Of a stretch of 42,370 nucleotides of DNA, positions 1 through 7,997 are shown piece by piece (positions within the stretch are counted from its first letter, which is position 1; each line of letters begins with the position of its first letter). Source of the stretch: a virus. The stretch covers positions 1 through 42,370 of the IMG/VR virus record IMGVR_UViG_3300020183_005653; one strand, written 5' to 3'. Made by a program: the position numbers and the translations under genes. The notes under the pieces are model-generated. The model was not told where the DNA came from and did no database searches. It saw only the letters and a program-made list of their open reading frames with translations.

Positions 1-1
1 T

Positions 2-583
2 GCTCAAGGTGCAACGGGCGCGCAGGGTGCAACGGGCGCGCAGGGTCCACAAGGAGACGCTGGTGCTACGGGTGCACAGGGGGCAACCGGAGCAACGGGG
101 GCACAGGGACCGCAAGGTGCGACAGGTGCCCAAGGGGCAACCGGCGCAACTGGTGCACAAGGACCACAGGGTGATGTGGGACCACAGGGATCAACGGGTG
201 CTCAGGGTGCGACGGGAGCAACTGGTGCGCAAGGACCTCAGGGTTCAACCGGCCCTCAGGGCGCTCAGGGCGATGCAGGACCCCAAGGAGCCACGGGTCC
301 TCAGGGAGCAGCAGGGCCACAGGGTCCGCAAGGGGCAACGGGCTCACAGGGAGCCACGGGAGCCACGGGAGCCACGGGTGATACTGGTGCGACTGGGGCA
401 ACTGGTCCGCAAGGTGCACAGGGGGCGACAGGGCCACAGGGAGACACAGGGCCACAGGGCGCAACTGGAGCAACGGGAGCGACCGGTCCACAGGGTTCTA
501 CTGGAGCAACCGGACCACAAGGCGCGCAAGGCGCAACTGGAAGTCAGGGCGCGCAGGGGGTTCAGGGGGCGACAGGACCCACA
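2..583 (+). repeat. Collagen-type Gly-X-Y coding repeat
   Basis: This is a degenerate tandem repeat with a 9-base period and higher-order units of 27 to 45 bases, built from ggtgcaacgggc-like and ggaccacaggg-like blocks. It encodes about 194 residues of perfect Gly-X-Y triplets in the fibre frame. Such DNA is prone to slippage and recombination, so triplet number probably varies between related phages. Open frames on the opposite strand here follow from the three-base periodicity and are not genes. Confidence 0.9.
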
Positions 584-2416
584 GGGTCGATAGATGACCT
601 ATCAGATGTTGCTATAACAACGCCAGCAACTGGTGATTTCCTTAAATACAACGCAGGAACCTGGGTCAATGACCCAATCAATTTAGGGACTGACACTGTT
701 GGAAACTATGTAGCCGATGTTACGGCGGGAACTGGAATTAGTGTTTCCCATACCCCTGGCGAAGCATCAAGCGCTGCCGTATCTCTTTCGAATACAAGTA
801 TTTCACTTAACGGAACATCCATTTCATTGACGAGCGCTGGTTCGCAAACAATTACTGCAGCAGCCGGAACACTTACCGGAACATCACTTAATTCAACGGT
901 TGTTTCCTCAAGCCTCACCTCGGTGGGGACAATTGGTACGGGAGTCTGGCAAGGAACCGCGGTTGGCGTAGCATATGGCGGAACTGGCGCCACAGATACC
1001 GCCACCGCGCGCAGCAACCTGGGTCTTGCTATTGGCACCAATGTTCAGGCCTACGATGCAGAACTGGCAGCGCTGGCCGGGTTAACAAGCGCAGCCGATG
1101 CTTTGCCATATTTCACTGGCTCTGGAACTGCCGCAACGACTACGCTATCTTCATTCGGACGTTCGTTAATAGACGATGCCGACGCGAGCACTGCACGCAC
1201 AACACTTGGTCTTGCTATTGGAACAGATGTTCAGGCATATGACGCCGACCTTTCGGCTATCGCCGCCCTAACCGGCTCTTCTGGTTTCCTTAAAACGAAT
1301 GGTTCTGAAACGTGGACCATTGACACGGCTACGTATCTCACCTCATCAACTGGCGTTACGACCGTCAATGGAAGTAGTGGTGCGATTACGAATGTCGCCC
1401 TGACTACCGGAACACTAGGGCAATTTGCCGCCACGACATCATCAGCACTGGCTGGGGTTATATCTGACGAAACCGGTTCCGGCGCACTGGTATTTGGAAC
1501 ATCACCAGCAATTACAACCAGTTTGACCACGGGTAGTTCTTCGTTTGACCTCATCAACACAACGGCAACTACGGTCAACTTCGCGGGAGCCGCAACATCG
1601 CTAACGATTGGCGCTACAAGTGGAACAACTACCGTTCGTAATGACTTGACTGTTACCGGAAATATGACCGTCAATGGTACGACAACCACAATTAACGCAA
1701 CAACAATAACTGTTGACGATAAAAATATTGAACTCGGTTCCGTTGCCAGTCCAGATAACACAACTGCCGATGGCGGTGGAATCACACTAAAGGGCCTTAC
1801 AGACAAGACGCTCACGTGGGTTTCGGCAACAGCAGCGTGGACCTCGTCGGAGGACTTTAATCTCGTTTCTGGCAAAGTTTATGAGATAAATGGAACTACC
1901 GTACTAAGTTCCTCAACGCTTGGTTCTGGAGTTACTGCCTCAAGTTTGACTTCGGTTGGAACAATCACCAGCGGTACGTGGTCAGGTTCGTTTGGAGCAG
2001 TCTCCGGAGCGAACCTAACGAACCTGACAGCCGGGAACCTTTCTGGGACAATTCCCGCAGCAGTAATGGGCAACTCGTTCCAGGTTACTGGAGAGTCTGG
2101 CGACAATACAGTTACTGCAAACAGCACCGCAACTGTTGTCGACTCAATGACGGCAAGCGGCGTTCTGGCAATTGAGTACACCCTTCGCTTGACGCAGGGC
2201 AGCAAGCGTCGATTGTCAAAAATTCTAGTTAACCCCAATAGCGCGGATACTGATGTTGACTTTGTTGAGTATGCGGTTATTGAAACTGGTGGCTCAATTA
2301 GTGGTGTTTCCGTCACTGCAGATTACTCAAACCCGAACTTTAGGCTGCTAATATCTGCCAGTGATGCAGCAACAACTAACGTAACTGCAAAACTTCAGAA
2401 GTTTGTGATGGTATAG
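2..2416 (+). CDS. Collagen-like tail fibre protein (5' end outside window)
   Basis: The reading frame is open from the first bases, so the N-terminus lies outside the window; 804 residues are visible. About the first 195 residues are uninterrupted Gly-X-Y triplets dominated by GPQ, GAT, GAQ and GST, the pattern of a collagen triple helix. Then follow Ser/Thr/Gly-rich beta-type fibre modules: two copies of an 'AIGT-VQAYDA-L' segment (near 1027 and 1213) and a '[12 protein letters not shown]' / 'DDKNIELG' module common in large tail fibres. The C-terminus is a compact domain after about 2080. It is probably a trimeric receptor-binding or side fibre. The next gene starts two bases after its stop, so it heads a fibre operon. 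Pro occupies only the X position and Thr is common in Y, which matters for modification by the oxygenase and glycosyltransferase downstream. The family call is firm; the exact fibre role is inferred. Confidence 0.85.
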   Translation, partial: AQGATGAQGATGAQGPQGDAGATGAQGATGATGAQGPQGATGAQGATGATGAQGPQGDVGPQGSTGAQGATGATGAQGPQGSTGPQGAQGDAGPQGATGPQGAAGPQGPQGATGSQGATGATGATGDTGATGATGPQGAQGATGPQGDTGPQGATGATGATGPQGSTGATGPQGAQGATGSQGAQGVQGATGPTGSIDDLSDVAITTPATGDFLKYNAGTWVNDPINLGTDTVGNYVADVTAGTGISVSHTPGEASSAAVSLSNTSISLNGTSISLTSAGSQTITAAAGTLTGTSLNSTVVSSSLTSVGTIGTGVWQGTAVGVAYGGTGATDTATARSNLGLAIGTNVQAYDAELAALAGLTSAADALPYFTGSGTAATTTLSSFGRSLIDDADASTARTTLGLAIGTDVQAYDADLSAIAALTGSSGFLKTNGSETWTIDTATYLTSSTGVTTVNGSSGAITNVALTTGTLGQFAATTSSALAGVISDETGSGALVFGTSPAITTSLTTGSSSFDLINTTATTVNFAGAATSLTIGATSGTTTVRNDLTVTGNMTVNGTTTTINATTITVDDKNIELGSVASPDNTTADGGGITLKGLTDKTLTWVSATAAWTSSEDFNLVSGKVYEINGTTVLSSSTLGSGVTASSLTSVGTITSGTWSGSFGAVSGANLTNLTAGNLSGTIPAAVMGNSFQVTGESGDNTVTANSTATVVDSMTASGVLAIEYTLRLTQGSKRRLSKILVNPNSADTDVDFVEYAVIETGGSISGVSVTADYSNPNFRLLISASDAATTNVTAKLQKFVMV

Positions 2417-2418
2417 TC

Positions 2419-3246
2419 ATGGCTGCCAGAACATTTCAAGTTTCAGATGACCTCAACATTGACGGACGCACAATTGATTTGCAGGGCACAACCACCACAA
2501 ACCAAGTACTCACATATTCAACATCAACGGGTCTTTTTACTCCGTCATTAGAAACACCGGTCGGCACAGTTGTAATGTACGGAGGAAGTACGGTGCCTAT
2601 CGGCTGGCTTCTGTGCGACGGTCAACAGGTACTTAGCAGTTCAGCGCTAGGTCAAGTTCTCGGAACTAAATACAACACTGGCGGAGAAACTGCTGGAAAT
2701 GTTCGAGTACCAGACTTTGTAAGCCGACTTCCAATTGCCACAACACTCGCAACAACAACGGTGCAAAATACATCAACAAGTTCCGTCGTTACGCACAACC
2801 ACCAACACACGGCAACTTATGGGACTGACGGTTCTGCCGTTTCACTAGCACATTCTCACAATCAAAGCGGTGGACCGAGCATAGATCACAACCACTCCAT
2901 CAACTCCGATAAAGGCAACCACAGCCACGGAGGAAACATGGGAAGCGGCGGCGCAGCGCATATTCACAACACCGGTTACAAGCAAGGAACTAACGTAAAC
3001 CAATTTACAGGTTACTCAGACTCAAATCACACGCATGGTCTCAACTCAGTTAACGCAAACCATTTTCACAACAGCGTGGGGTTTAGCAACAATCACACGC
3101 ACGGGGCGATTGCTGCTACCTCGCTGAGCCATGCGCACACACATAACGCGGTCACCCTACAGTCCTCTGGTCAAAACACTAGTATCGGTAATCATGATCA
3201 CGGCACAATGACGGTCATGCAAGCACTGTTTATCATAAAGACCTGA
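2419..3246 (+). CDS. Tail-collar-domain fibre protein, histidine-rich (copy 1)
   Basis: 275 residues. After a short N-terminal segment comes a phage tail-collar domain (about residues 48-105) with the hallmark 'PVGTVVMYGG', 'GWLLCDGQQ' and 'GNVRVPDF'. From about residue 120 to 260 the chain is very rich in HNH, HSH and HTH pairs, like the metal-binding distal needle of T4 long and short tail fibres, where iron is held between HxH motifs. It ends in the short hydrophobic 'ALFIIKT' that is echoed in the two following genes. It sits two bases after the collagen-like fibre and six before copy 2. Likely role: fibre tip or short-fibre protein. The family call is strong; metal binding is inferred from the HxH pattern. 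Confidence 0.85.
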   Translation: MAARTFQVSDDLNIDGRTIDLQGTTTTNQVLTYSTSTGLFTPSLETPVGTVVMYGGSTVPIGWLLCDGQQVLSSSALGQVLGTKYNTGGETAGNVRVPDFVSRLPIATTLATTTVQNTSTSSVVTHNHQHTATYGTDGSAVSLAHSHNQSGGPSIDHNHSINSDKGNHSHGGNMGSGGAAHIHNTGYKQGTNVNQFTGYSDSNHTHGLNSVNANHFHNSVGFSNNHTHGAIAATSLSHAHTHNAVTLQSSGQNTSIGNHDHGTMTVMQALFIIKT

Positions 3247-3252
3247 TTCACC

Positions 3253-4071
3253 ATGGCCGTATCCGATTTCATCATCCCAACGACGCTCACCACATCGGGA
3301 GTAGTGATTGACCCGACGGGTGCTATCAACAATGCCGCACTGATGTATAAAACATCTAGTGCCGCGTTTGTGGCAACCGAGCGTGCGGTGCCAGTAGGTA
3401 CGATTCGAATGTTCCCAAGCGTGTCAACGCCTACCAACTACATAATCTGTAACGGCCAGTCGTTAGCGAGAGTCGGAACTTACGCTGCGCTCTTTGCCGC
3501 CATTGATACAAAGTACGGGTCAGTAGACGGAAATAGTTTTTCCCTTCCTAATCTCAGTAACGCAGTTTTTCCGTACGCCAGCAACACAAACACCTCACTA
3601 ACAATAGCAATCAATATTGGCGGAACAACCGCTACGGTGGACCATAGTCATACCTTCCCTATCACGCTTACTGAAGGGTCTGGTAGCACCGGACATAACC
3701 ATGATTCAGGCGGCGCAGGAGAATCAGCCTTCCACTCTCACCAATGGACCAGCGGAAACCAAAGTGGCGGTAGTCATTCACACAACCCATCAAGTAACTC
3801 TACATCGCATGACCACACATTCGTTCGTAGTAATTCTGGTGGAAATGATCAAACTACTAATGCGTCCGGAAACCACAATCACGGTATTGGAGGGCCATCA
3901 GGCAATCATAACCATAACGCCAATCTTGGCGATACTCATTACCACTCGACTAGCTCAGCGGGCGGAGATCATTCGTCTCACAACTACCAGATGACCAGCA
4001 ACACAACAACCCAGCAACACGACCATAGTGGCAATGTGACCGGCATTTGGTTTTACATCAGGTATCAATAA
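3253..4071 (+). CDS. Tail-collar-domain fibre protein, histidine-rich (copy 2)
   Basis: 272 residues with the same architecture as its neighbours: an N-terminal connector, a collar domain ('PVGTIRMFPS', 'YIICNGQSLA', 'FSLPNLSNAV'), then a His/Gly/Ser-rich distal region full of HSH, HNH and HDH pairs, and a C-terminal 'IWFYIRYQ'. The collar part is more divergent than copies 1 and 3, which resemble each other closely. The stop overlaps the next start as TAATG, so the two are translationally coupled. It may form a hetero-oligomeric tip with the other two, or provide an alternative receptor specificity. Confidence 0.83.
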   Translation: MAVSDFIIPTTLTTSGVVIDPTGAINNAALMYKTSSAAFVATERAVPVGTIRMFPSVSTPTNYIICNGQSLARVGTYAALFAAIDTKYGSVDGNSFSLPNLSNAVFPYASNTNTSLTIAINIGGTTATVDHSHTFPITLTEGSGSTGHNHDSGGAGESAFHSHQWTSGNQSGGSHSHNPSSNSTSHDHTFVRSNSGGNDQTTNASGNHNHGIGGPSGNHNHNANLGDTHYHSTSSAGGDHSSHNYQMTSNTTTQQHDHSGNVTGIWFYIRYQ

Positions 4072-4886
4072 TGGCTGAGTCAACTTTTCGCACACCATCA
4101 ACAGTACAAGTTGACTCAATTGAGGTTGATATTGCCTCGCCAGTCGACGGTCAGGTTATTCTCTACAACGGCACTAAATATGTCGCCGGTTATCATGTTC
4201 CAGTTGGAACGATGGAAATGTGGGGTGGTTCATCAACGAGCGTCCCACATGGCTGGCTTCTGTGCGATGGCCAACAGGTACTTAGCAGTTCGACACTAGG
4301 CCAGGTCCTAAGCACTAGATACAACACTGGCGGAGAAACTGCTGGACATGTTCGAGTACCAAATATGTCCGCCGTAATCCCAATTGGTATTGCCAGCGGT
4401 GCTAATGCTGGAACAACAACGTTTAGTTATGCTGCTCAAACAAGTGTACATACACATTCTGCCTTTACTGCCACTAATGCTATTGGTACAAATGTAGACG
4501 GCGGAAACCATGACCACACCTACCAAGCCGGTGGAGACCATCAACATTCGCTAAATGCATCTGACTATACCCATCACCATTCAACTAACGCTGTATCAAA
4601 CGTGCACAGACACGAGGTACTGTCAGCGACTGGAGCTAATGCTAACACAGGGTTTACGGCACATGCCTTCAACGATCATGGTGCCACAAGCGCCGATAAC
4701 GCGTCTCATGAACACTCCAGCGGAGTCCAAAACCATGGCCACGCCCACACCGTGACTGGCAATGCGACCCAAAACACCCATAGCCATCTGTGGTCCAATA
4801 GCGCTAATACCCCAACAACAAGTAATGCCGGACAGCACACCCACTCGGTTAGTGTTGTATCAATCTGCTTTATCATCAAGTCATAG
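4071..4886 (+). CDS. Tail-collar-domain fibre protein, histidine-rich (copy 3)
   Basis: 271 residues from the ATG that overlaps the previous stop (TAATG); an upstream TTG at 4047 is open but less likely. The collar domain ('[19 protein letters not shown]', then 'GHVRVPNMSAV') is nearly the same as copy 1, including at DNA level, while the His-rich distal part ('HTHSAF', 'HDHTYQ', 'HQHSLN') differs. It ends 'ICFIIKS'. This arrangement fits duplication followed by divergence of the tip, or domain swapping for host range. Confidence 0.83.
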   Translation: MAESTFRTPSTVQVDSIEVDIASPVDGQVILYNGTKYVAGYHVPVGTMEMWGGSSTSVPHGWLLCDGQQVLSSSTLGQVLSTRYNTGGETAGHVRVPNMSAVIPIGIASGANAGTTTFSYAAQTSVHTHSAFTATNAIGTNVDGGNHDHTYQAGGDHQHSLNASDYTHHHSTNAVSNVHRHEVLSATGANANTGFTAHAFNDHGATSADNASHEHSSGVQNHGHAHTVTGNATQNTHSHLWSNSANTPTTSNAGQHTHSVSVVSICFIIKS

Positions 4887-4894
4887 GAGTCATT

Positions 4895-5611
4895 ATGCTT
4901 GAAGTTCACCCAACACATGAGTACGGAATGGGCTACTACTTCCGTGAAATTGGCCTAACCGACCGGCGTGGCCTATTTAGTTTCTGTAAAGCAGTTCAAA
5001 ACTTTCGCTTTGAAGCAGACATTGATGAGAAAACAAATGCGCCTTTTAATAGGTGCGACAATGGTGCACCGAGAAATTTCTATCTACCCAGCGGATTCCA
5101 CGAGTGGAATTACGATACCGAGAGATGTTCCTGTGGCTCAACAGACAAGCCATATGGAACAACCAATGACCATTACACGTGCTTGACGCACTGCAAAGTA
5201 TTTCGTGTGCCGATTCAAACTGAAAAAGGCTTTATCGTTTTTCTTGAATACTTTAATTCAGCAAACGAAGCTAATAGCATGGAGCATTCGGAGTGTAACG
5301 CCCGAACACTGCAAGAATTATTCCGTGGAATTCTTGAGTGGGCTTGGGTGCATGAGAACATGGGAAATAACGAAGAATTGGCAGTTGTTGCTAGTGAATT
5401 CGTTGAAGAAATTCAAATCCCAGAAGACATTGAAAATTGGCTGTGGACCTCCGTCCCAGACCAAAAAGTCGCCAGATATCTGCGCGGCCTCACGAATGCG
5501 CGTATGCGTGCCCCACTATCAGATATACCGGATATGTCGGACGAATTTAATGAATGGGTAGAGGACCTCATTATTCATCGACCAACTATTTGGCCATATG
5601 GTCCCAGGTGA
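4895..5611 (+). CDS. Phage protein of unknown function, paralogue of the next gene
   Basis: 238 residues. The start is supported by TAGGAG five bases upstream. I recognise no family. There is no signal peptide or membrane segment. A 'CSCGS' and 'CLTHC' pair lies in the middle (about residues 68-93), which could be a small metal site. The C-terminal third matches the next protein: 'LEWA', 'AVVAS-F-E', 'RYLRG-TNAR' and a P-S-I segment line up with 'LEWA', 'AVASKQFFE', 'RYLRGDDNAR'. It lies between the fibre tips and the oxygenase/glycosyltransferase pair, so a fibre chaperone or assembly role is possible but unproven. Confidence 0.75.
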   Translation: MLEVHPTHEYGMGYYFREIGLTDRRGLFSFCKAVQNFRFEADIDEKTNAPFNRCDNGAPRNFYLPSGFHEWNYDTERCSCGSTDKPYGTTNDHYTCLTHCKVFRVPIQTEKGFIVFLEYFNSANEANSMEHSECNARTLQELFRGILEWAWVHENMGNNEELAVVASEFVEEIQIPEDIENWLWTSVPDQKVARYLRGLTNARMRAPLSDIPDMSDEFNEWVEDLIIHRPTIWPYGPR

Positions 5612-6517
5612 ATGATGGACATTTCTCACTACGAATACATCTATCCAGCTCTTCACGACATGAGTGCTGTTCGCTCAAATGAGTTTCATAAAGTTGACTA
5701 CACCGCAACTAAACTGTTTAACACAGCAAATAGCAAACTATTGTCCCCCGACTTCTATGGTGTCTTTCACGATGATCGAGGCAATCTGTTTTTAGGGCTT
5801 ACGAGAATAATCAGGTCGTACAGTTTAATTTTGACCTATCAAGAAACTGACTACCACATAAACTGTACGTATTACGACGAGGTAAAACACTTGCTTGACT
5901 GGGCGCCGTCTAGCACGCAAGGGATTTTTCAGTTTGTTGGTTCTGAACCAATGGCAAATTACGACCCGGCTAGATGCGATACCGGACGAAGAAATGTACC
6001 GTCAACATTTTTGCGACCCGGTCAGGTTGCCGCCGGGGTTGGTAATTGCTTGAAGCCAGTTAGTCAATCTGATATTGAATCAATCTTCGTACTTCTCTCA
6101 GTAGATAGTGTTGGTCATCTGTTGTATTGCAAGTATTACGCTGGCCAACATGATGACAATGAAAACTTTGTTCTCAACGAAGGCGACCTGCCCGCTGCTT
6201 CGAGGAGCATTTTTCCGTTACTAAAACTTATGCTTGAGTGGGCTTCAATGACAGATGAACCGTGGAACTCAACCGAAAATGTGGCTGTTGCGTCAAAGCA
6301 GTTTTTTGAGAAACTAGGAATGCCGGATGCTGTCAAGAACAGTATTGAGTCCCAAGGACCAATGCATATCTATCGATACCTTCGCGGGGACGATAACGCT
6401 CGCCAGCAACCGCACAGCTCAGAAATTAGTCCAATTGACGACTTGACTAAGTCCTGGCTTAAGACTAAGATGCTGTATCCTAACGTCATGATGTTTTATC
6501 GAGCGCTGACAAACTGA
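5612..6517 (+). CDS. Phage protein of unknown function, paralogue of the previous gene
   Basis: 301 residues; the ATG follows the previous stop directly, and a second ATG three bases on is equally possible. Unknown family. The shared C-terminal domain (about residues 200-285) contains 'LEWA', 'AVASKQFFEKLG' and 'RYLRGDDNAR'. The middle 'RCDTGRRNVPSTF' echoes 'RCDNGAPRNFYLPS' in the neighbour, so the similarity probably extends over most of the chain. Soluble, with no repeats. Tight spacing indicates one transcript with the fibre genes. Confidence 0.75.
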   Translation: MMDISHYEYIYPALHDMSAVRSNEFHKVDYTATKLFNTANSKLLSPDFYGVFHDDRGNLFLGLTRIIRSYSLILTYQETDYHINCTYYDEVKHLLDWAPSSTQGIFQFVGSEPMANYDPARCDTGRRNVPSTFLRPGQVAAGVGNCLKPVSQSDIESIFVLLSVDSVGHLLYCKYYAGQHDDNENFVLNEGDLPAASRSIFPLLKLMLEWASMTDEPWNSTENVAVASKQFFEKLGMPDAVKNSIESQGPMHIYRYLRGDDNARQQPHSSEISPIDDLTKSWLKTKMLYPNVMMFYRALTN

Positions 6518-6524
6518 GGAGAAT

Positions 6525-7166
6525 ATGAGACCGAAAGATTACGGCAACGGAATCATCTTTTACGAGCAGGGACTGAGTGATGAATTATGCGACACGGTTT
6601 GGTCGTTTTACTACAACAATCTTGACATGGCTCGGCCTGGTGTAACAATTTCAGGCCAAAGTTTGACGCCAAGTGGCGAAAAGTGGAAGAACACAATGGA
6701 TCAGGAAGGCCACTGGAATGATCCAGAAACTGATGCGTCTGTCAAAGCGGAGCGTTCACGCATTGATGAATTGATTTACCAAGAACTGCGACCAGTAGTT
6801 TCAGAATATCTGAGTAGGTTTAAGTACCTTAACGAGGCGTCAGGAATAGCGGATACAGGCTACCTGTGGCAAATGTACAGACAGAATAACGGGTACTACC
6901 GCGAACATGTTGATGGCCAACAGTGGGTATACCGGGTACATCGACGAGTTGGGGCCATTGTCTGCTACATCAACACTGTTGAAGAAGGTGGCGAAACTTA
7001 CTTTCCCTATCAAGACGTCAAAGTCAAACCCCAAAAGGGCGGGGTTGTTGTATTTCCGGCACACTGGATGTATCCACATGAGTCCTTGTTGACGGTGTCT
7101 TCGGACAAATTGATCCTCAGTTCATTCCTTGAATGCCAGCCAGAGTTTCACGTGCACCCCGCATGA
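6525..7166 (+). CDS. 2-oxoglutarate/Fe(II) oxygenase, prolyl-4-hydroxylase-like
   Basis: 213 residues with a GAGGAG ribosome site. The C-terminal half is a double-stranded beta-helix oxygenase: iron ligands H128-x-D130 in 'YREHVDG', the distal H185 in 'MYPHES', and a basic residue K195 ten residues on for the 2-oxoglutarate carboxylate. 'EEGGETYFP' and 'KGGVVVFP' are typical of the P4H branch, which hydroxylates prolyl or other side chains using O2, Fe(II) and 2-oxoglutarate. Placed directly after collagen-like and collar fibres and overlapping a glycosyltransferase, it may modify the fibre proteins; other protein or small-molecule substrates remain possible. Confidence 0.85.
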   Translation: MRPKDYGNGIIFYEQGLSDELCDTVWSFYYNNLDMARPGVTISGQSLTPSGEKWKNTMDQEGHWNDPETDASVKAERSRIDELIYQELRPVVSEYLSRFKYLNEASGIADTGYLWQMYRQNNGYYREHVDGQQWVYRVHRRVGAIVCYINTVEEGGETYFPYQDVKVKPQKGGVVVFPAHWMYPHESLLTVSSDKLILSSFLECQPEFHVHPA

Positions 7167-7936
7167 TTTCCGTCATTACGCCTACATACAACACCCCCCA
7201 GGAAATTCTTGCCCGTACTTGGGCTTCCCTAAAATCACAAACATTCACAGACTGGGAATGGGTTGTTTGGGACGACTCAACAAACAATGAAACCTGGCGG
7301 CAACTATATGGCTTCTGCGCCGACGAACGCTATAAACTTACCATGCACCGCTCTCACGTTCACTCTGGTTCCATCGGAGAAGTAAAGAGAAACGGATTCA
7401 TGGTTGCCAAGGGAGACATTCTTGTCGAACTGGACCACGACGATGAATTGATGCCAGATGCCCTCGCTCTTATCAATTCCGCGTTTTCTGATAATAGCGA
7501 CGTTGGGTTCGTCTACTCAGACTGGTGTGAAATCCTCCCCGATGGTCAGTCTGGGCGCTATCCCAACGGCTGGGCATTTGGCTACGGAAGTGACTACTGG
7601 GACACCGAGGCGGGAGTTTGGGCGATGCGTGCGCCAGAACTCAATACCGTCACAATGAGACATATTGTTTCTGCCCCCAACCATGTACGCGCCTGGCGCG
7701 CCGACGTCTACCGAGCACTCAATGGACATGACTGGAACCTGAAGGTTGCGGATGATTATGACCTATGCGTGAGAACGTTCCTCAAGACGCAGTGTTGCCA
7801 CATTCCCAAAATGATTTACAAGCAACACATTTCGCCCAAAACAGCACAACGTCAGCACAATGCCCTAATACTGAAAAATGTAGATTTCTTGGCAGAGCAA
7901 TACAAGACAGAGCTAGACATAAGGTTCAATAAATAG
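7163..7936 (+). CDS. Family 2 glycosyltransferase (GT-A fold)
   Basis: 257 residues from the ATG that overlaps the oxygenase stop as ATGA; an in-frame ATG 30 bases upstream (7133) is an alternative. The start 'MISVITPTYNTP' is the classic GT2 nucleotide-sugar-binding strand, followed by 'SLKSQTFTDWEWVVWDD'. A DxD-type metal motif lies at 'LDHDDEL' (about residues 90-96), and 'RAWRADVYRALNGHDWNLKVADDYDL' is acceptor-site-like. Soluble, with no membrane helices. Translational coupling to the oxygenase suggests sequential modification of one target, such as O-glycosylation of the fibre; modification of another phage or host polymer is possible. Confidence 0.85.
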   Translation: MISVITPTYNTPQEILARTWASLKSQTFTDWEWVVWDDSTNNETWRQLYGFCADERYKLTMHRSHVHSGSIGEVKRNGFMVAKGDILVELDHDDELMPDALALINSAFSDNSDVGFVYSDWCEILPDGQSGRYPNGWAFGYGSDYWDTEAGVWAMRAPELNTVTMRHIVSAPNHVRAWRADVYRALNGHDWNLKVADDYDLCVRTFLKTQCCHIPKMIYKQHISPKTAQRQHNALILKNVDFLAEQYKTELDIRFNK

Positions 7937-7943
7937 ATTGTTA

Positions 7944-7972
7944 TTGTAAAATAGCCGCACCTTTGATACAGT
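7944..7972 (+). promoter_or_regulatory. Candidate sigma70-type promoter for the envelope/lysis operon
   Basis: TTGTAA (7944-7949), a 17-base spacer and TACAGT (7967-7972). The predicted start, near 7979, leaves a short leader holding the strong AAGGGAGG site at 7984-7991. It lies in the only gap between the fibre operon and the PA14 gene. TACA-type -10 boxes recur at other phage gene starts in this window. Confidence 0.45.
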
Positions 7973-7997
7973 AGTAATGTATAAAGGGAGGCACATG

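Noticed and set aside
66-529. Open frames on the minus strand and in the other plus frame across the collagen repeat
   Set aside because: They arise from the 9-base periodicity; the Pro/Leu- or Arg/Gln-rich products have no protein-like features, while the Gly-X-Y frame does.
2-583. CRISPR-like repeat array
   Set aside because: Repeats are short, degenerate, three-base periodic and coding; there are no constant repeats with unique spacers.
706-2316. Long minus-strand open frames opposite the tail fibre (706-1041, 1231-1875, 1879-2316)
   Set aside because: Shadows of a Thr/Ser/Ala-rich gene: Val/Pro/Ser-rich products, no ribosome sites, and entirely inside a convincing gene.
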